DNA of 64,000 nt from Gaiellaceae bacterium. GTDB lineage: Bacteria > Actinomycetota > Thermoleophilia > Gaiellales > Gaiellaceae. The stretch is taken from contig BPGK01000001.1 in assembly GCA_026002995.1 (NCBI GenBank), positions 2,357,988 through 2,421,987 of the forward strand. The letters are read 5' to 3'. Below, one piece after another: positions 51,647-60,171 of the stretch. Both the position numbers and the translations under genes were made by a program. Under the pieces are notes generated by a model. The model was not told where the DNA came from and did no database searches. It saw only the letters and a list, made by a program, of their open reading frames with translations. Positions within the stretch are counted from its first letter, which is position 1. Each line of letters starts with the position of its first letter.

Positions 51647-52752
51647 CAGCCGACGCGGTAGACCTCGAGCGCGTCGAAGTCGGGCGTGACGCCGAGGCCG
51701 GGCCCAGCGGGCGGCCCGATCGTTCCGTCAGGGGCGATCTCCAGCGTCACCGGAAGGAGCCAGTCCCGTCGCTCGGGAGACCAGGCAGGCGGGTCGTAGG
51801 GCACCTCGAGGTAGGGACAGGTCGAGAGCGCGAGCGCCGCGTGCAGGTTGGCGAGCAGGCCGTACCCGTTCGACCACGTGTGCGGGCTCCACGCGCTCCC
51901 CGCCTCGGCCGCGACAGCGGCGACGCGCCGGGCGCCCTCGATCCCTCCGGTGAGGACGACGTCCGTCTGGACGACGTCCACCCGGCCCCGGGTGACGAGG
52001 CCACGCGCCTCGGCGAAGGTACGCACCATCTCGCCCGCGGCGATGCGCACGCCGTTCCGGCTCAGCTCCGCGTACCCGACGAGGTCGTCCGTCGGCAGCG
52101 GCTCCTCGAGCCAGTAGACGTCGAGCCGCGCGAGCTCGTGCGCGAGCGCGGACGCGGTTCGCCGGTCCCAACGAGGCGTCAGGTCTCCCGGCATACGCCA
52201 ACCCTGATTCGCGTCGACCATGATCTCGAGCTCGGAGCCGACCGCGTCACGGACAGCCTCGATCACAGGCAGGTCGGCGCGCCAGTCCTGCGCGTGGAGC
52301 CGCAGCTTCACTGCCTTGATGCCAGCGTCGCGGAGCCTCAGGCAGCGCTCGACCCGCTCCTCCTGGCTGACGAGCTCGCCGGTCGACGCGTAGGCGCCGA
52401 TCCGGTCGCGCTCGCCCCCGAGAAGCTTCCAGACCGGCACGCCGTGCGCGCGGCCGACGAGATCCCACACCGCCACCTCGACGATCCAGTTCCTGCCATG
52501 GTGGAAGTCGACGGTCTCGAGGTGCCCGTGGATCGTCGCCACGTCCTCGGCGTCTACACCCACGAGCAGGCGCTCGACGAGCTCCCGGTCGGGGAGGCCG
52601 TCCCCGCTCGCGTACCCTTCGATCCCGTCGTCGGAGCGGACGATCACGACCGTCGCATCCTGGAAGGCCCGCGGCACCGGGTCCCAGGCGGCCGCGAACG
52701 GTGGATCGAGCGGATAGCGGTAGCTGCGGGCCTCGATGGCGGCGATCTTCAC
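51646..52752 (-). CDS. Mandelate racemase/muconate lactonizing enzyme family protein
   Basis: This 368-residue enolase-superfamily enzyme has the capping domain (residues 1-120, DGIEGYASGDG) and barrel. The KxR-type base is in GIKAVKLRLHA. Metal ligands are Asp of IMVDANQGW, Glu of VYWLEEPL and Glu of IAAGEMV; a His in SPHTWSNGYG may be the second base. It probably dehydrates or epimerises a sugar acid or similar acid. GTG 52752 directly follows the Fae-like gene. Confidence 0.9.
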   Translation of the reverse strand: MKIAAIEARSYRYPLDPPFAAAWDPVPRAFQDATVVIVRSDDGIEGYASGDGLPDRELVERLLVGVDAEDVATIHGHLETVDFHHGRNWIVEVAVWDLVGRAHGVPVWKLLGGERDRIGAYASTGELVSQEERVERCLRLRDAGIKAVKLRLHAQDWRADLPVIEAVRDAVGSELEIMVDANQGWRMPGDLTPRWDRRTASALAHELARLDVYWLEEPLPTDDLVGYAELSRNGVRIAAGEMVRTFAEARGLVTRGRVDVVQTDVVLTGGIEGARRVAAVAAEAGSAWSPHTWSNGYGLLANLHAALALSTCPYLEVPYDPPAWSPERRDWLLPVTLEIAPDGTIGPPAGPGLGVTPDFDALEVYRVG

Positions 52753-53280
52753 CTACTCGCCTCCGTAGAAGGGGTTGCGGAGCGAGTCGCGCCGCTCGAC
52801 GAGCGAGGCCGCGGCCGCCGGGTCGCGGCCCTCGACACACACGCCGATCGCCTTCCGGGTCGCGGCGCGGCTCGCCTCACGCACGGCGGTCTCGTCCTCG
52901 GCCGCCGGGTCGACCCAGACGGCGACGAGGACGACGAGCTCGCCGGTCGCCTCGAGCAGCCCGTCCGCGACGGCGTCGAGAACGCCCTGACCGATCCCGA
53001 GTTGGGCGGCGCCCCACGTCAGCGTCTGATGGCGCTCCTCGACCGCCGTCGCCTTGTTCATCATCAGCGTCGGCGGCCAGACGGGCTCGTACTCTGCCTG
53101 GGTCGGCCCGACGCAGACGAGCACCGGCGTGTGCCCGGGAGACGGATGGGCGAGCATGGAGACCGCCGCCGCCGCGGTCGGGCTCCCCCGCCGCGCGAGA
53201 ACGACGTTGACGTGCGCGCCGTTCGGGGCGACGCCGCCCCAACCCTCGCCGATCCGGCCGTCGAGGTGGTCGAGGCTCAC
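52753..53280 (-). CDS. Formaldehyde-activating enzyme (Fae) homologue
   Basis: The 175-residue protein aligns with Fae along its length: GRIGEGWGG, NGAHVNVVLARRGSP (the conserved His of AH is the catalytic one in Fae), GHTPVLVCVGP, TLMMNKAT, WGAAQLGIGQGVLDAVADGLL and LVAVWVDPAAEDE. Fae condenses formaldehyde with tetrahydromethanopterin. No methanopterin genes are in the window, so this may be a Fae-like protein with another substrate. GTG 53280 overlaps the stop of the upstream dehydrogenase gene by four bases. Confidence 0.85.
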   Translation of the reverse strand: MSLDHLDGRIGEGWGGVAPNGAHVNVVLARRGSPTAAAAVSMLAHPSPGHTPVLVCVGPTQAEYEPVWPPTLMMNKATAVEERHQTLTWGAAQLGIGQGVLDAVADGLLEATGELVVLVAVWVDPAAEDETAVREASRAATRKAIGVCVEGRDPAAAASLVERRDSLRNPFYGGE

Positions 53281-54383
53281 GGCTCGAGCACCACCCGGAG
53301 CGCTTCGCCCGACCGCATGAGCTCGAACCCGCGCTCGGCCTCCTCGAGCAGGAGCCGATGCGAGACGAGGCGGTCGAGGGGGAGCCGGCCGGCCCGGTAC
53401 AGCTCGAGCGTGCGCGGGAAGTCGCGCTCCGGCCGTGACGAGCCGTAGATGGATCCGAGCACGCGGCGCTCCATGCGTGGGAGCGTCTGCGCCGGCAAGG
53501 AGAGCACCGCGTCGGCCCGCGGGATGCCGATGAGCACGGCGGCTCCGCGCGGCCGTGTCGAGAGAACGGCCGCGCGCATCGCCTCCGGACGGCCCGTCGC
53601 CTCGACGGCGTAGTCGACCCCCCCTTCGGACTCGGCGCGAACAGCCTCCGCCGTCTCTTCCGCGTCACCCCGCCAGAGCACGGCGTGCGTCGCGCCGAAC
53701 GACCGGGCGACGTCGAGCTTGCCGGGCGCGGCGTCCACGGCCACCACCGGCTCCGCGCCGGCGGCGACCGCGGCCATGAGCGCGGACACGCCGACGCCGC
53801 CACAACCGAACACTGCAACGCGATCCCCCGGCCGCACGCCGGCCGTCCGCCAGACGGCCCCCACGCCGGTCGTCACCGCGCAGCCGACGAGCGCGGCGAC
53901 GTCGAACGGCGCGTCGGGCGGGATCGGAACGCACGACCGCTCCGGTACCACGCACGCCTCCGCGAAGGTCGAGAGGAAGGAGTAGTGGTACACGGGCTCG
54001 CCGCCGCGCGAGAGGCGCGGCGTCCCGTCCATGAGCCCGCCGGTCGCCATCGCCGGCCAGACCGTCGAGCAGAGCTGCGGGAGGTCGCGGAGGCACTCCT
54101 CGCACTCGCCGCACGACGGCGCCCACGAGAGCGCAACGTGGTCGCCCACGACCACGCGAGTGACTCCGTCGCCGATCGCCTCGACGACGCCCGCGCCCTC
54201 GTGCCCGAGGACCGCCGGACAGCGCGTCTCGGCCGTCCCGTCCACCGCGTTCCAGTCCGAGTGGCAGACCCCGCTCGCGTGCAGCCGCACGAGCACCTCA
54301 CCGGCTCCCGGCGGAGCGAGCTCGAGCTCGCACGGCGTGAGCGGCCCGCCGGTCCGCTCGAGCACGACCGCGCGGATCTTCAC
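53277..54383 (-). CDS. Zn-dependent alcohol dehydrogenase (class III-like), second copy
   Basis: The 368-residue MDR protein has GVCHSDWNAVDG, GHEGAGVV, structural-zinc CGECEECLRDLPQLC and the cofactor motif VFGCGGVGVSALMA. It shares most motifs with the other dehydrogenase of this operon, suggesting duplication. It is near NDMA- or mycothiol-dependent enzymes, so with the Fae-like gene a role in aldehyde handling is possible. GTG 54383 overlaps the ABC ATPase stop. Confidence 0.9.
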   Translation of the reverse strand: MKIRAVVLERTGGPLTPCELELAPPGAGEVLVRLHASGVCHSDWNAVDGTAETRCPAVLGHEGAGVVEAIGDGVTRVVVGDHVALSWAPSCGECEECLRDLPQLCSTVWPAMATGGLMDGTPRLSRGGEPVYHYSFLSTFAEACVVPERSCVPIPPDAPFDVAALVGCAVTTGVGAVWRTAGVRPGDRVAVFGCGGVGVSALMAAVAAGAEPVVAVDAAPGKLDVARSFGATHAVLWRGDAEETAEAVRAESEGGVDYAVEATGRPEAMRAAVLSTRPRGAAVLIGIPRADAVLSLPAQTLPRMERRVLGSIYGSSRPERDFPRTLELYRAGRLPLDRLVSHRLLLEEAERGFELMRSGEALRVVLEP

Positions 54384-56398
54384 CGAGCCACCGCCTCGGT
54401 CTTCCCCTGCAACCGGCGCAGCTCGTCGATGGGGATGTGGCAGCGCAAGTGGTGGCCGTCCTCGACCTCGACGAGGGGCGGCTCCGTCTCCTCGCAGATG
54501 CGGCCGATCTTCCGCGGGCAGCGCGTGTGGAAGACGCACCCGCTCGGAGGAGAGGCGGCGCTCGGGATCTCTCCCTCGAGCTTGATCCGATCTCGGCCGC
54601 CGCCGTCGATCGTCGGCACGGCCGAGAGGAGCGCCTCCGTGTACGGGTGGTGCGGCCCGTCGAAGACGACGTCGGCCGGCCCGAGCTCCTGGAGTCGGCC
54701 GAGGTAGAGGACGGCGATCCGGTCCGAGATGTAGCGCACGACCCCGAGGTCGTGGGAGATGAAGATGTAGGCGACGCGCTTCTCCGCCTGGAGCTCGACG
54801 AGGAGGTTGAGGATCGCCGCCTGCACCGACACGTCGAGCGCCGAGGTCGGCTCGTCGCAGACGACGAGCTTCGGATCGCCCGCGAACGCCCGTGCGATCG
54901 CGACTCGCTGCTTGAGACCACCCGAGAGCTGCACCGGCTTCTGGGTGAGCGTGCGCTCCGTCAGCCGAACGCGGGCCGCGAGGTCCTGCATCCGCGTCTC
55001 GGCCGCACTACCCACGAGCCCCGCCAGCTTCCGCAGCGAGCGCAGCAGGATTCTCCGCACCGAGTGCCTGCGGTTGAGCGCAGAGTCGGGGTTCTGGAAG
55101 ACGATCTGGAGCGCGCGCAACTCGTCCCGTGACCGCTTCTGGTAGCGAGGCGGCAGGTCAACGCCCTCGAGCCGTACAGCCCCGGCCGTCGACGGGACGA
55201 TCCCGAGGAGCGTGCGCGCGAGCGTCGTCTTCCCGCTCCCCGACTCGCCGACGAGGCCGAGCGTCTCGCCCGGCCACACCGCCGCCGAGACCGCGGTGAG
55301 GGCGTGGACGTCATGCCCTCGCTGACGGAACACCTTCGTGAGCCCTTCGAGCTCGAGGAGCGGGGGACCTGTCCGATCGACCTTCGGGAGCTCGAGGTCG
55401 GCGACGAACTCCCGCGGAAGCTCCGCCGCCCGGTCGCGGTGCCAGCAGCGGCTCGCGTGCCCCTCGCCGACAGCCTCGAGCGGCGGCTCCTCGAGCGCGC
55501 AGCGGTCGTCGGCGAGAGCGCAGCGCTCGGCGAAGACACAGCCCCGGATCTCCGCGCCGAGCGGCGGCAGGAAGCCCGGGATGGTGTCGAGCCGCCCGTG
55601 GTCCTTCCGCACCCCTCCCCGCGGGATGCAGCGCAGCAAGCCGACCGTGTAGGGATGGCGCGGATCGCGGAGCACGGTCTCGACGGGGCCCTCCTCGACC
55701 AGACGGCCGGCATAGAGGACGCCGACCCGCGAGCACATCTTCGAGATGACGCCGAGGTTGTGGCTGATGAACAGCACGGACGTGTGGAGCTCGTCCTGGA
55801 GGCTCGCCACGAGGTCGAGGACCTCGGCCTCGACGGTCGCGTCGAGCCCCGTGGTGGGCTCGTCGAGGATGAGGAGGGCGGGGTCCTTCGCGAGCGCCAT
55901 CGCGATGACGACGCGCTGCTGCATCCCGCCCGAGAGTTGGTGCGGGTAGCGGCGGAGCACCGACTCGGGGTCCGCGATCTGCACGCGCGCGAGCGCTGCG
56001 CGCGCGCGCTCGCCCGCCTCCTGCGCGCTCGCGCCGAGAACGGTGAAGGCCTCGGCGACCTGCTCCCCGACGCGGAGCGACGGGTTCAGGGCAGCTCCCG
56101 GGTTCTGGTAGACCATCGACACCGTCCGCGCCCGGTACGCGCGCAGCGTCGCGCCTCGGTAGCCGAGGACGTCGGCCCCGGCGACGCGGATTGAGCCCGC
56201 CGAGACTCGCCCGTTCCGGGGCAGGTAGCGCACGATCGAGAGCGCCACCGTGGACTTCCCGCACCCCGACTCGCCGACGAGGCCGTACGACTCGCCTCGC
56301 CCGACCTCGAACGAGACGCCGCGCAGCACCTGGCGGTCGTACCCTCGCACGCGGTAGACGACGTCGAGGCCTTCGACTCTGAGCGTGGGCTCGCTCAT
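54380..56398 (-). CDS. ABC transporter dual ATPase (DppD-DppF fusion), peptide/nickel type
   Basis: The 672-residue protein has two ATPase halves. The first has GLVGESGCGKST, LSGGMQQR and LLILDEPTTGLD; the second has GLVGESGSGKTT, LSGGLKQR and LVVCDEPTSALD. Each is followed by the oligopeptide-ABC C-terminal Cys motif (GCVFAERCALADDRC...ASRCWH and GCVFHTRCPRKIGRIC...LRCH). It powers uptake by the two permeases and solute-binding protein encoded upstream. ATG 56398 overlaps the permease stop. Confidence 0.95.
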   Translation of the reverse strand: MSEPTLRVEGLDVVYRVRGYDRQVLRGVSFEVGRGESYGLVGESGCGKSTVALSIVRYLPRNGRVSAGSIRVAGADVLGYRGATLRAYRARTVSMVYQNPGAALNPSLRVGEQVAEAFTVLGASAQEAGERARAALARVQIADPESVLRRYPHQLSGGMQQRVVIAMALAKDPALLILDEPTTGLDATVEAEVLDLVASLQDELHTSVLFISHNLGVISKMCSRVGVLYAGRLVEEGPVETVLRDPRHPYTVGLLRCIPRGGVRKDHGRLDTIPGFLPPLGAEIRGCVFAERCALADDRCALEEPPLEAVGEGHASRCWHRDRAAELPREFVADLELPKVDRTGPPLLELEGLTKVFRQRGHDVHALTAVSAAVWPGETLGLVGESGSGKTTLARTLLGIVPSTAGAVRLEGVDLPPRYQKRSRDELRALQIVFQNPDSALNRRHSVRRILLRSLRKLAGLVGSAAETRMQDLAARVRLTERTLTQKPVQLSGGLKQRVAIARAFAGDPKLVVCDEPTSALDVSVQAAILNLLVELQAEKRVAYIFISHDLGVVRYISDRIAVLYLGRLQELGPADVVFDGPHHPYTEALLSAVPTIDGGGRDRIKLEGEIPSAASPPSGCVFHTRCPRKIGRICEETEPPLVEVEDGHHLRCHIPIDELRRLQGKTEAVAR

Positions 56399-57264
56399 CG
56401 CTCCAGCACCTGCTGCACGCTGTCCGAGACGAGGTTGACGGCGACGACGAGTGAGGCGATCGCGAGGGCGGGGAAGAGAACCGTCCACCAGGAGTCGGCC
56501 AGGTACGGGTAGTTGTCGGCGATCTGCACCGCCCAGTCAGGAGAGGGCGGCTGGAGGCCGAAGCCGATGAACGTCAGCGTCGCGACGGCGAAGATCGCGT
56601 AGCCGAGCCGGATCGTCGCTTCGACGAGGATCGGCGGCATCACGTTCGGGAGAATCTCGGCCACCATGACGTACGGGGCGCGCTCGCCCCGGAGCCGTGC
56701 CGCCTCGACGTAGTCGAGCTGCGCCTCTCCTAGGACGGCTGCGCGAACCGTGCGCGCGATGATGGGAGCGAAGACGAGAGCGATCACCACCGTCACCGCC
56801 CAGGTGGATCGGCTCCCGAGCGCCGCAACCACCGTCACCGCGAGCACGATGAGCGGGATCGCGAGCACCGCGTCGATGAGTCGGCTGATCGTGTCGTCGG
56901 CGATCCCCCGGAAGTAGCCGGTGACGAGGCCGAGGCCCGCCCCGAGCATCGTCGCGAGGAGCGTCGCGAGCGGAGCGATGACGAGGATGTCCCGCGAGCC
57001 CGCGAGCACGCGCGAGAAGACGTCACGGCCGAGCCGGTCGGTGCCGAACCAGTGCTCGGCAGAGGGGGAAGCGCTGATCTCCGGCGTCTGGTCGTACAGC
57101 GGATCGAACGGCGTGATCCGGTCGCCGAGGAGCGCGCACGCGAGCCAGAAGACGATGATGGACGCCCCCAGGACGAAGCTCGGGGTGCGGACGAGCGCAC
57201 GCGCCCGCTCGCGTCTGGCAATAGCCGCCTCGGAGCGCCGCTCCGGAACCGGGACGGACGTCAC
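56395..57264 (-). CDS. ABC transporter permease, DppC type
   Basis: The 289-residue inner-membrane permease has six helices and the coupling loop VEAARLRGERAPYVMVAEILPNVMPPILVEATIRLG. HWFGTDRLGRDVFSRVLAGSRDIL is the DppC/OppC signature. GTG 57264 overlaps the stop of the companion permease gene. Confidence 0.93.
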   Translation of the reverse strand: MTSVPVPERRSEAAIARRERARALVRTPSFVLGASIIVFWLACALLGDRITPFDPLYDQTPEISASPSAEHWFGTDRLGRDVFSRVLAGSRDILVIAPLATLLATMLGAGLGLVTGYFRGIADDTISRLIDAVLAIPLIVLAVTVVAALGSRSTWAVTVVIALVFAPIIARTVRAAVLGEAQLDYVEAARLRGERAPYVMVAEILPNVMPPILVEATIRLGYAIFAVATLTFIGFGLQPPSPDWAVQIADNYPYLADSWWTVLFPALAIASLVVAVNLVSDSVQQVLER

Positions 57265-58262
57265 TCGGCCACCCCGAAGCGGATGCGCGGATTGAGGAGC
57301 GCGAAGAGGATGTCCGCGACGAGCGTGACGAGCAGGTACGCCGTGCCGACGACCATCACTCCGGCGGTCAGCAGCGTGAAGTCCTTCTGCTGCGCCGCTT
57401 GCAGCACCATCAGGCCGATTCCCTGGTAGTTGAAGAGGTACTCGATCGCGACGAGCCCGCCCAGGAGGTACCCGACCTGCGTGGCGACGACGGCGATCGT
57501 CGGGAGCAGGGCGTTCCTGAGGACGTGCCTGCGGATCACCGTTCGGTGCGGGAGGCCCTTCAGGTAGGCGGTTCGCGTGTAGTCGGCCTCGAGCGCCTCG
57601 ACGACCCCGGCCCGGGTGATCCGCGCGATGTACCCGAAGAGGACGATCACGAGCGCGAACGCTGGCAACGTCAGGTAGCGAACCTGCGTGAGCGCGCCCG
57701 CTCCCGGCTCCGGCTGGGCCGTCACGGGGAGCCAGCCGAGCCAGATCGCGAACACGAGGATGAGCACGAGCCCCGTCACGATCTCCGGCACGACGGCGAG
57801 CGAGAGGCCGACGACGGTGATGCCGCGGTCGAGAGCGCGCCCGGACCGCAGGCCGGCGAGGACGCCGCCGAGGATGCCGAGCGGCACGACGAGGACGAAC
57901 GCGAAGGCCGCGAGCTTGAGCGAGTTGACGAGCGCGGGCTCGACGATGTCCCAGACCGGCACCCCAGTCTGCGCGAGCGACTCTCCCAGGTCTCCACGAA
58001 CGGCGCCCCCGAGCCAGTCGAGGTACTGGACGACCGCGGGCCGATCGGTGCCGTGCAGGCGGTTGTACTCGGCGACGGCCTCCTCGGACGCCTCGCGCCC
58101 CAGCACCGCGCGGCCGACGTTGCCCGGGAGGAGCTGGGCCGCCGCGAACACGATCATGCTCAGGAGGACGAGCGTGATCAGTGCGAGGCCGAGGCGCTTG
58201 AGGACGTAGCGGGCGATCTCCGGTACCTGTGCCGTGGTGGCCGGGCGACGCCCGGCCACCAC
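57261..58262 (-). CDS. ABC transporter permease, DppB type
   Basis: The 333-residue permease has the DppB opening RYVLKRLGLALITLVLLSMIVFAAAQLLPGN and the coupling loop RTAYLKGLPHRTVIRRHVLRNALLPTIAVV. IEYLFNYQGIGLMVLQAAQQKDF is the usual C-terminal motif. It starts at GTG 58262, 15 bases after the binding-protein gene; the proper start could be slightly downstream. Confidence 0.92.
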   Translation of the reverse strand: MVAGRRPATTAQVPEIARYVLKRLGLALITLVLLSMIVFAAAQLLPGNVGRAVLGREASEEAVAEYNRLHGTDRPAVVQYLDWLGGAVRGDLGESLAQTGVPVWDIVEPALVNSLKLAAFAFVLVVPLGILGGVLAGLRSGRALDRGITVVGLSLAVVPEIVTGLVLILVFAIWLGWLPVTAQPEPGAGALTQVRYLTLPAFALVIVLFGYIARITRAGVVEALEADYTRTAYLKGLPHRTVIRRHVLRNALLPTIAVVATQVGYLLGGLVAIEYLFNYQGIGLMVLQAAQQKDFTLLTAGVMVVGTAYLLVTLVADILFALLNPRIRFGVAE

Positions 58263-58277
58263 ATCGGCGGTCGTCTC

Positions 58278-59975
58278 CTAGGCGAGCCAGGTCTTGGCGA
58301 TGCGGATGTGCGAGAGGCCTTCGGCCTGGTAGTTCATCACCCGCGCCGAGCCCGCGGTCACGTACGTGATGAAGTACGCCGTTATCACGGGCGTGTCGCG
58401 GAGCAGCATCCCTGCCATCCGCTTCGTCGCTGCGCGCTGCGAGGCGATGTCGGCGGAGGCGAGGTACCGTCGGGCCTCGGCGTCGAACGCGGGGTTCGCG
58501 TACTTCGAGGCGTTCCAGATGCCGTCGGACATGTACGCCGCGGTCATGAACAGGTTCGGCACGCCGCGCGCTCCGTACTCGGTGATCGTCGCGGTCCTGT
58601 TCAGCCACGGAGTCGTCGCGTAGTAGTCCGCGCCCCCGCCGTAGTAGTCGTCGGCCGTCATGACCTCGAGGTCGATGTCGAATCCGACTTGGCGGCCCGC
58701 CGCCTGGATTGCAGCCGCGTAGTCCGGGAGGTCGGCGAACCTCCAGGTCGTGATCGTGAACTTCGGGTTCTCCTGGCCTGCGGCTCGGAGCAGCGCGCGC
58801 GCGAGCTCGAGGTTCTGCTTGCGCTGTCCGATCGAGGGATCCGTCGAGGGGAACCTCGACCAGAACGGCGAGTCATTGCCGAGCGTGCCGAACCCGAGGA
58901 GGAGTCGCTGGATCAGGTCGGGGCGGTTGAGCGCGAGCGCGAGAGCTCTGCGCACCCGCGCATCGCGGAAGGGATCGCGATCGACCCGCAGTCCGAACAT
59001 CCGGTGCGCCGACGTCGGAGCGCTGAAGATCTTGTAGCGGCTGTTCCGCTGGAACGGCGCCGCCTCCTGGGGCGAGAGCTGCATGCAGAGGTCGAGCTGC
59101 CCTGCCCGGAGCGCGAGCACCTGCGGCGCCGTGCCCTCGTAGAAGGTCAGGATCGCCCCGTCGAGCGGTGGGCTGCCGCCCCAGTACTGGGGGAAGCGCA
59201 CGAGCTCGGCGCGTCGGTTCGGTTGCAGGCTCTTCAGCCGGAAGGCGCCGGTCCCGATCATCTTGCTCGCGACCCAGCTTCCTGGCCGTGCGGCGATCGC
59301 CGCCGGCTGGATGATCGCCTGGTAGGTCGTCTGGCTCACGAGGTACGGGAAGGCGTTGTTCGGCTGCTTGAGCCGGAACTCGACCGTGTACGGGCCCCGC
59401 TTCACGACGCCCTCGGGCCCGAGCAGGCTCGTCGGGATCGCCGAGTAGATCTGCGAGGTCCGCTCGGAGAGGTACTGCCTGAAGCTCGCGACCACGTCGT
59501 CCGCCGTCATCGTCTTGCCGTTGTGGAACTTGACGCCGCGACGGAGTTGGAACGTCCAGACCGTGAGGTCGCTGTTCGGTCTCCAGCTCACCGCGAGCCA
59601 CGGCTTCACCTGGAGCGCGTTGTTCGAGAAGGTCAAGTACTCGCCCGGGATGCCCGCGAGCGCGAGCGAGCCCGCCTCCCGGAGCTGGTACGGCTCGAGG
59701 CTCGACGAGTACGTCGTCAGCCCGACGCGCAGCGTGCCGCCTCGCTTCACCCGTTGCGCGGAGGCCGCGGGCGCGCCGTAGGCGACGTCGGCCTCGCCGA
59801 CGTAGCGGAGCAGCAAGCCGATCGTCCCGGCCCCGAGACCGAAGACCGTCGCGCGGCGGAGGAACTCCTGGCGGTCGAGCTCGCCCGCGACGAGCTCGTC
59901 GATGAGGTTGTTCTCGATCGGCCCCGCCTCGGTGCGGCGGTACTCGTCGACCTGCCGTCGCGTGCTGCGATCCAT
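58278..59975 (-). CDS. ABC transporter solute-binding protein, peptide/SBP_bac_5 family
   Basis: The 565-residue protein has family-5 features: GGTLRVGLTTYSSSLEPYQ, LTVWTFQLRRGVKFHNGKTMTADDVVASFRQYL and the long C-terminal lobe. It has a cytoplasmic-like N-terminal stretch, then DRQEFLRRATVFGLGAGTIGLLL, a Tat-like signal with the twin Arg broken up. Likely ligands are peptides or similar compounds. It is the first gene of the catabolic operon and divergent from the IclR gene. The 196-base gap upstream has no clear promoter for it. Confidence 0.92.
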   Translation of the reverse strand: MDRSTRRQVDEYRRTEAGPIENNLIDELVAGELDRQEFLRRATVFGLGAGTIGLLLRYVGEADVAYGAPAASAQRVKRGGTLRVGLTTYSSSLEPYQLREAGSLALAGIPGEYLTFSNNALQVKPWLAVSWRPNSDLTVWTFQLRRGVKFHNGKTMTADDVVASFRQYLSERTSQIYSAIPTSLLGPEGVVKRGPYTVEFRLKQPNNAFPYLVSQTTYQAIIQPAAIAARPGSWVASKMIGTGAFRLKSLQPNRRAELVRFPQYWGGSPPLDGAILTFYEGTAPQVLALRAGQLDLCMQLSPQEAAPFQRNSRYKIFSAPTSAHRMFGLRVDRDPFRDARVRRALALALNRPDLIQRLLLGFGTLGNDSPFWSRFPSTDPSIGQRKQNLELARALLRAAGQENPKFTITTWRFADLPDYAAAIQAAGRQVGFDIDLEVMTADDYYGGGADYYATTPWLNRTATITEYGARGVPNLFMTAAYMSDGIWNASKYANPAFDAEARRYLASADIASQRAATKRMAGMLLRDTPVITAYFITYVTAGSARVMNYQAEGLSHIRIAKTWLA

Positions 59976-60135
59976 CCTCTCTCCTCCTATCCGGGCGACC
60001 CCGGCCGGATGCAGGCGTGAAGCCCCGCGGAGCCGCCGCCCGACCAGAGGCGCGTTCTTCTCGTGGATGTCCGTTCCACTGCGGTTCCCGGGTTATCGCA
60101 CAGCAGCGGAGACTCCGTCAAGTCACGTTCCGCAT

Positions 60136-60165
60136 CTGGATTCTCGTTCCTCAATCCAGTACGGT
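60136..60165 (+). promoter_or_regulatory. IclR-type operator overlapping the iclR promoter
   Basis: Arms CTGGATT (60136-60142) and AATCCAG (60153-60159) form a perfect inverted repeat with a ten-base spacer. The -10 TACGGT (60160-60165) starts at the next base and is six bases from the ATG. Binding should block the promoter and suggests autorepression, perhaps with control of the divergent transporter operon. Confidence 0.5.
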
Positions 60166-60171
60166 TGAGAC

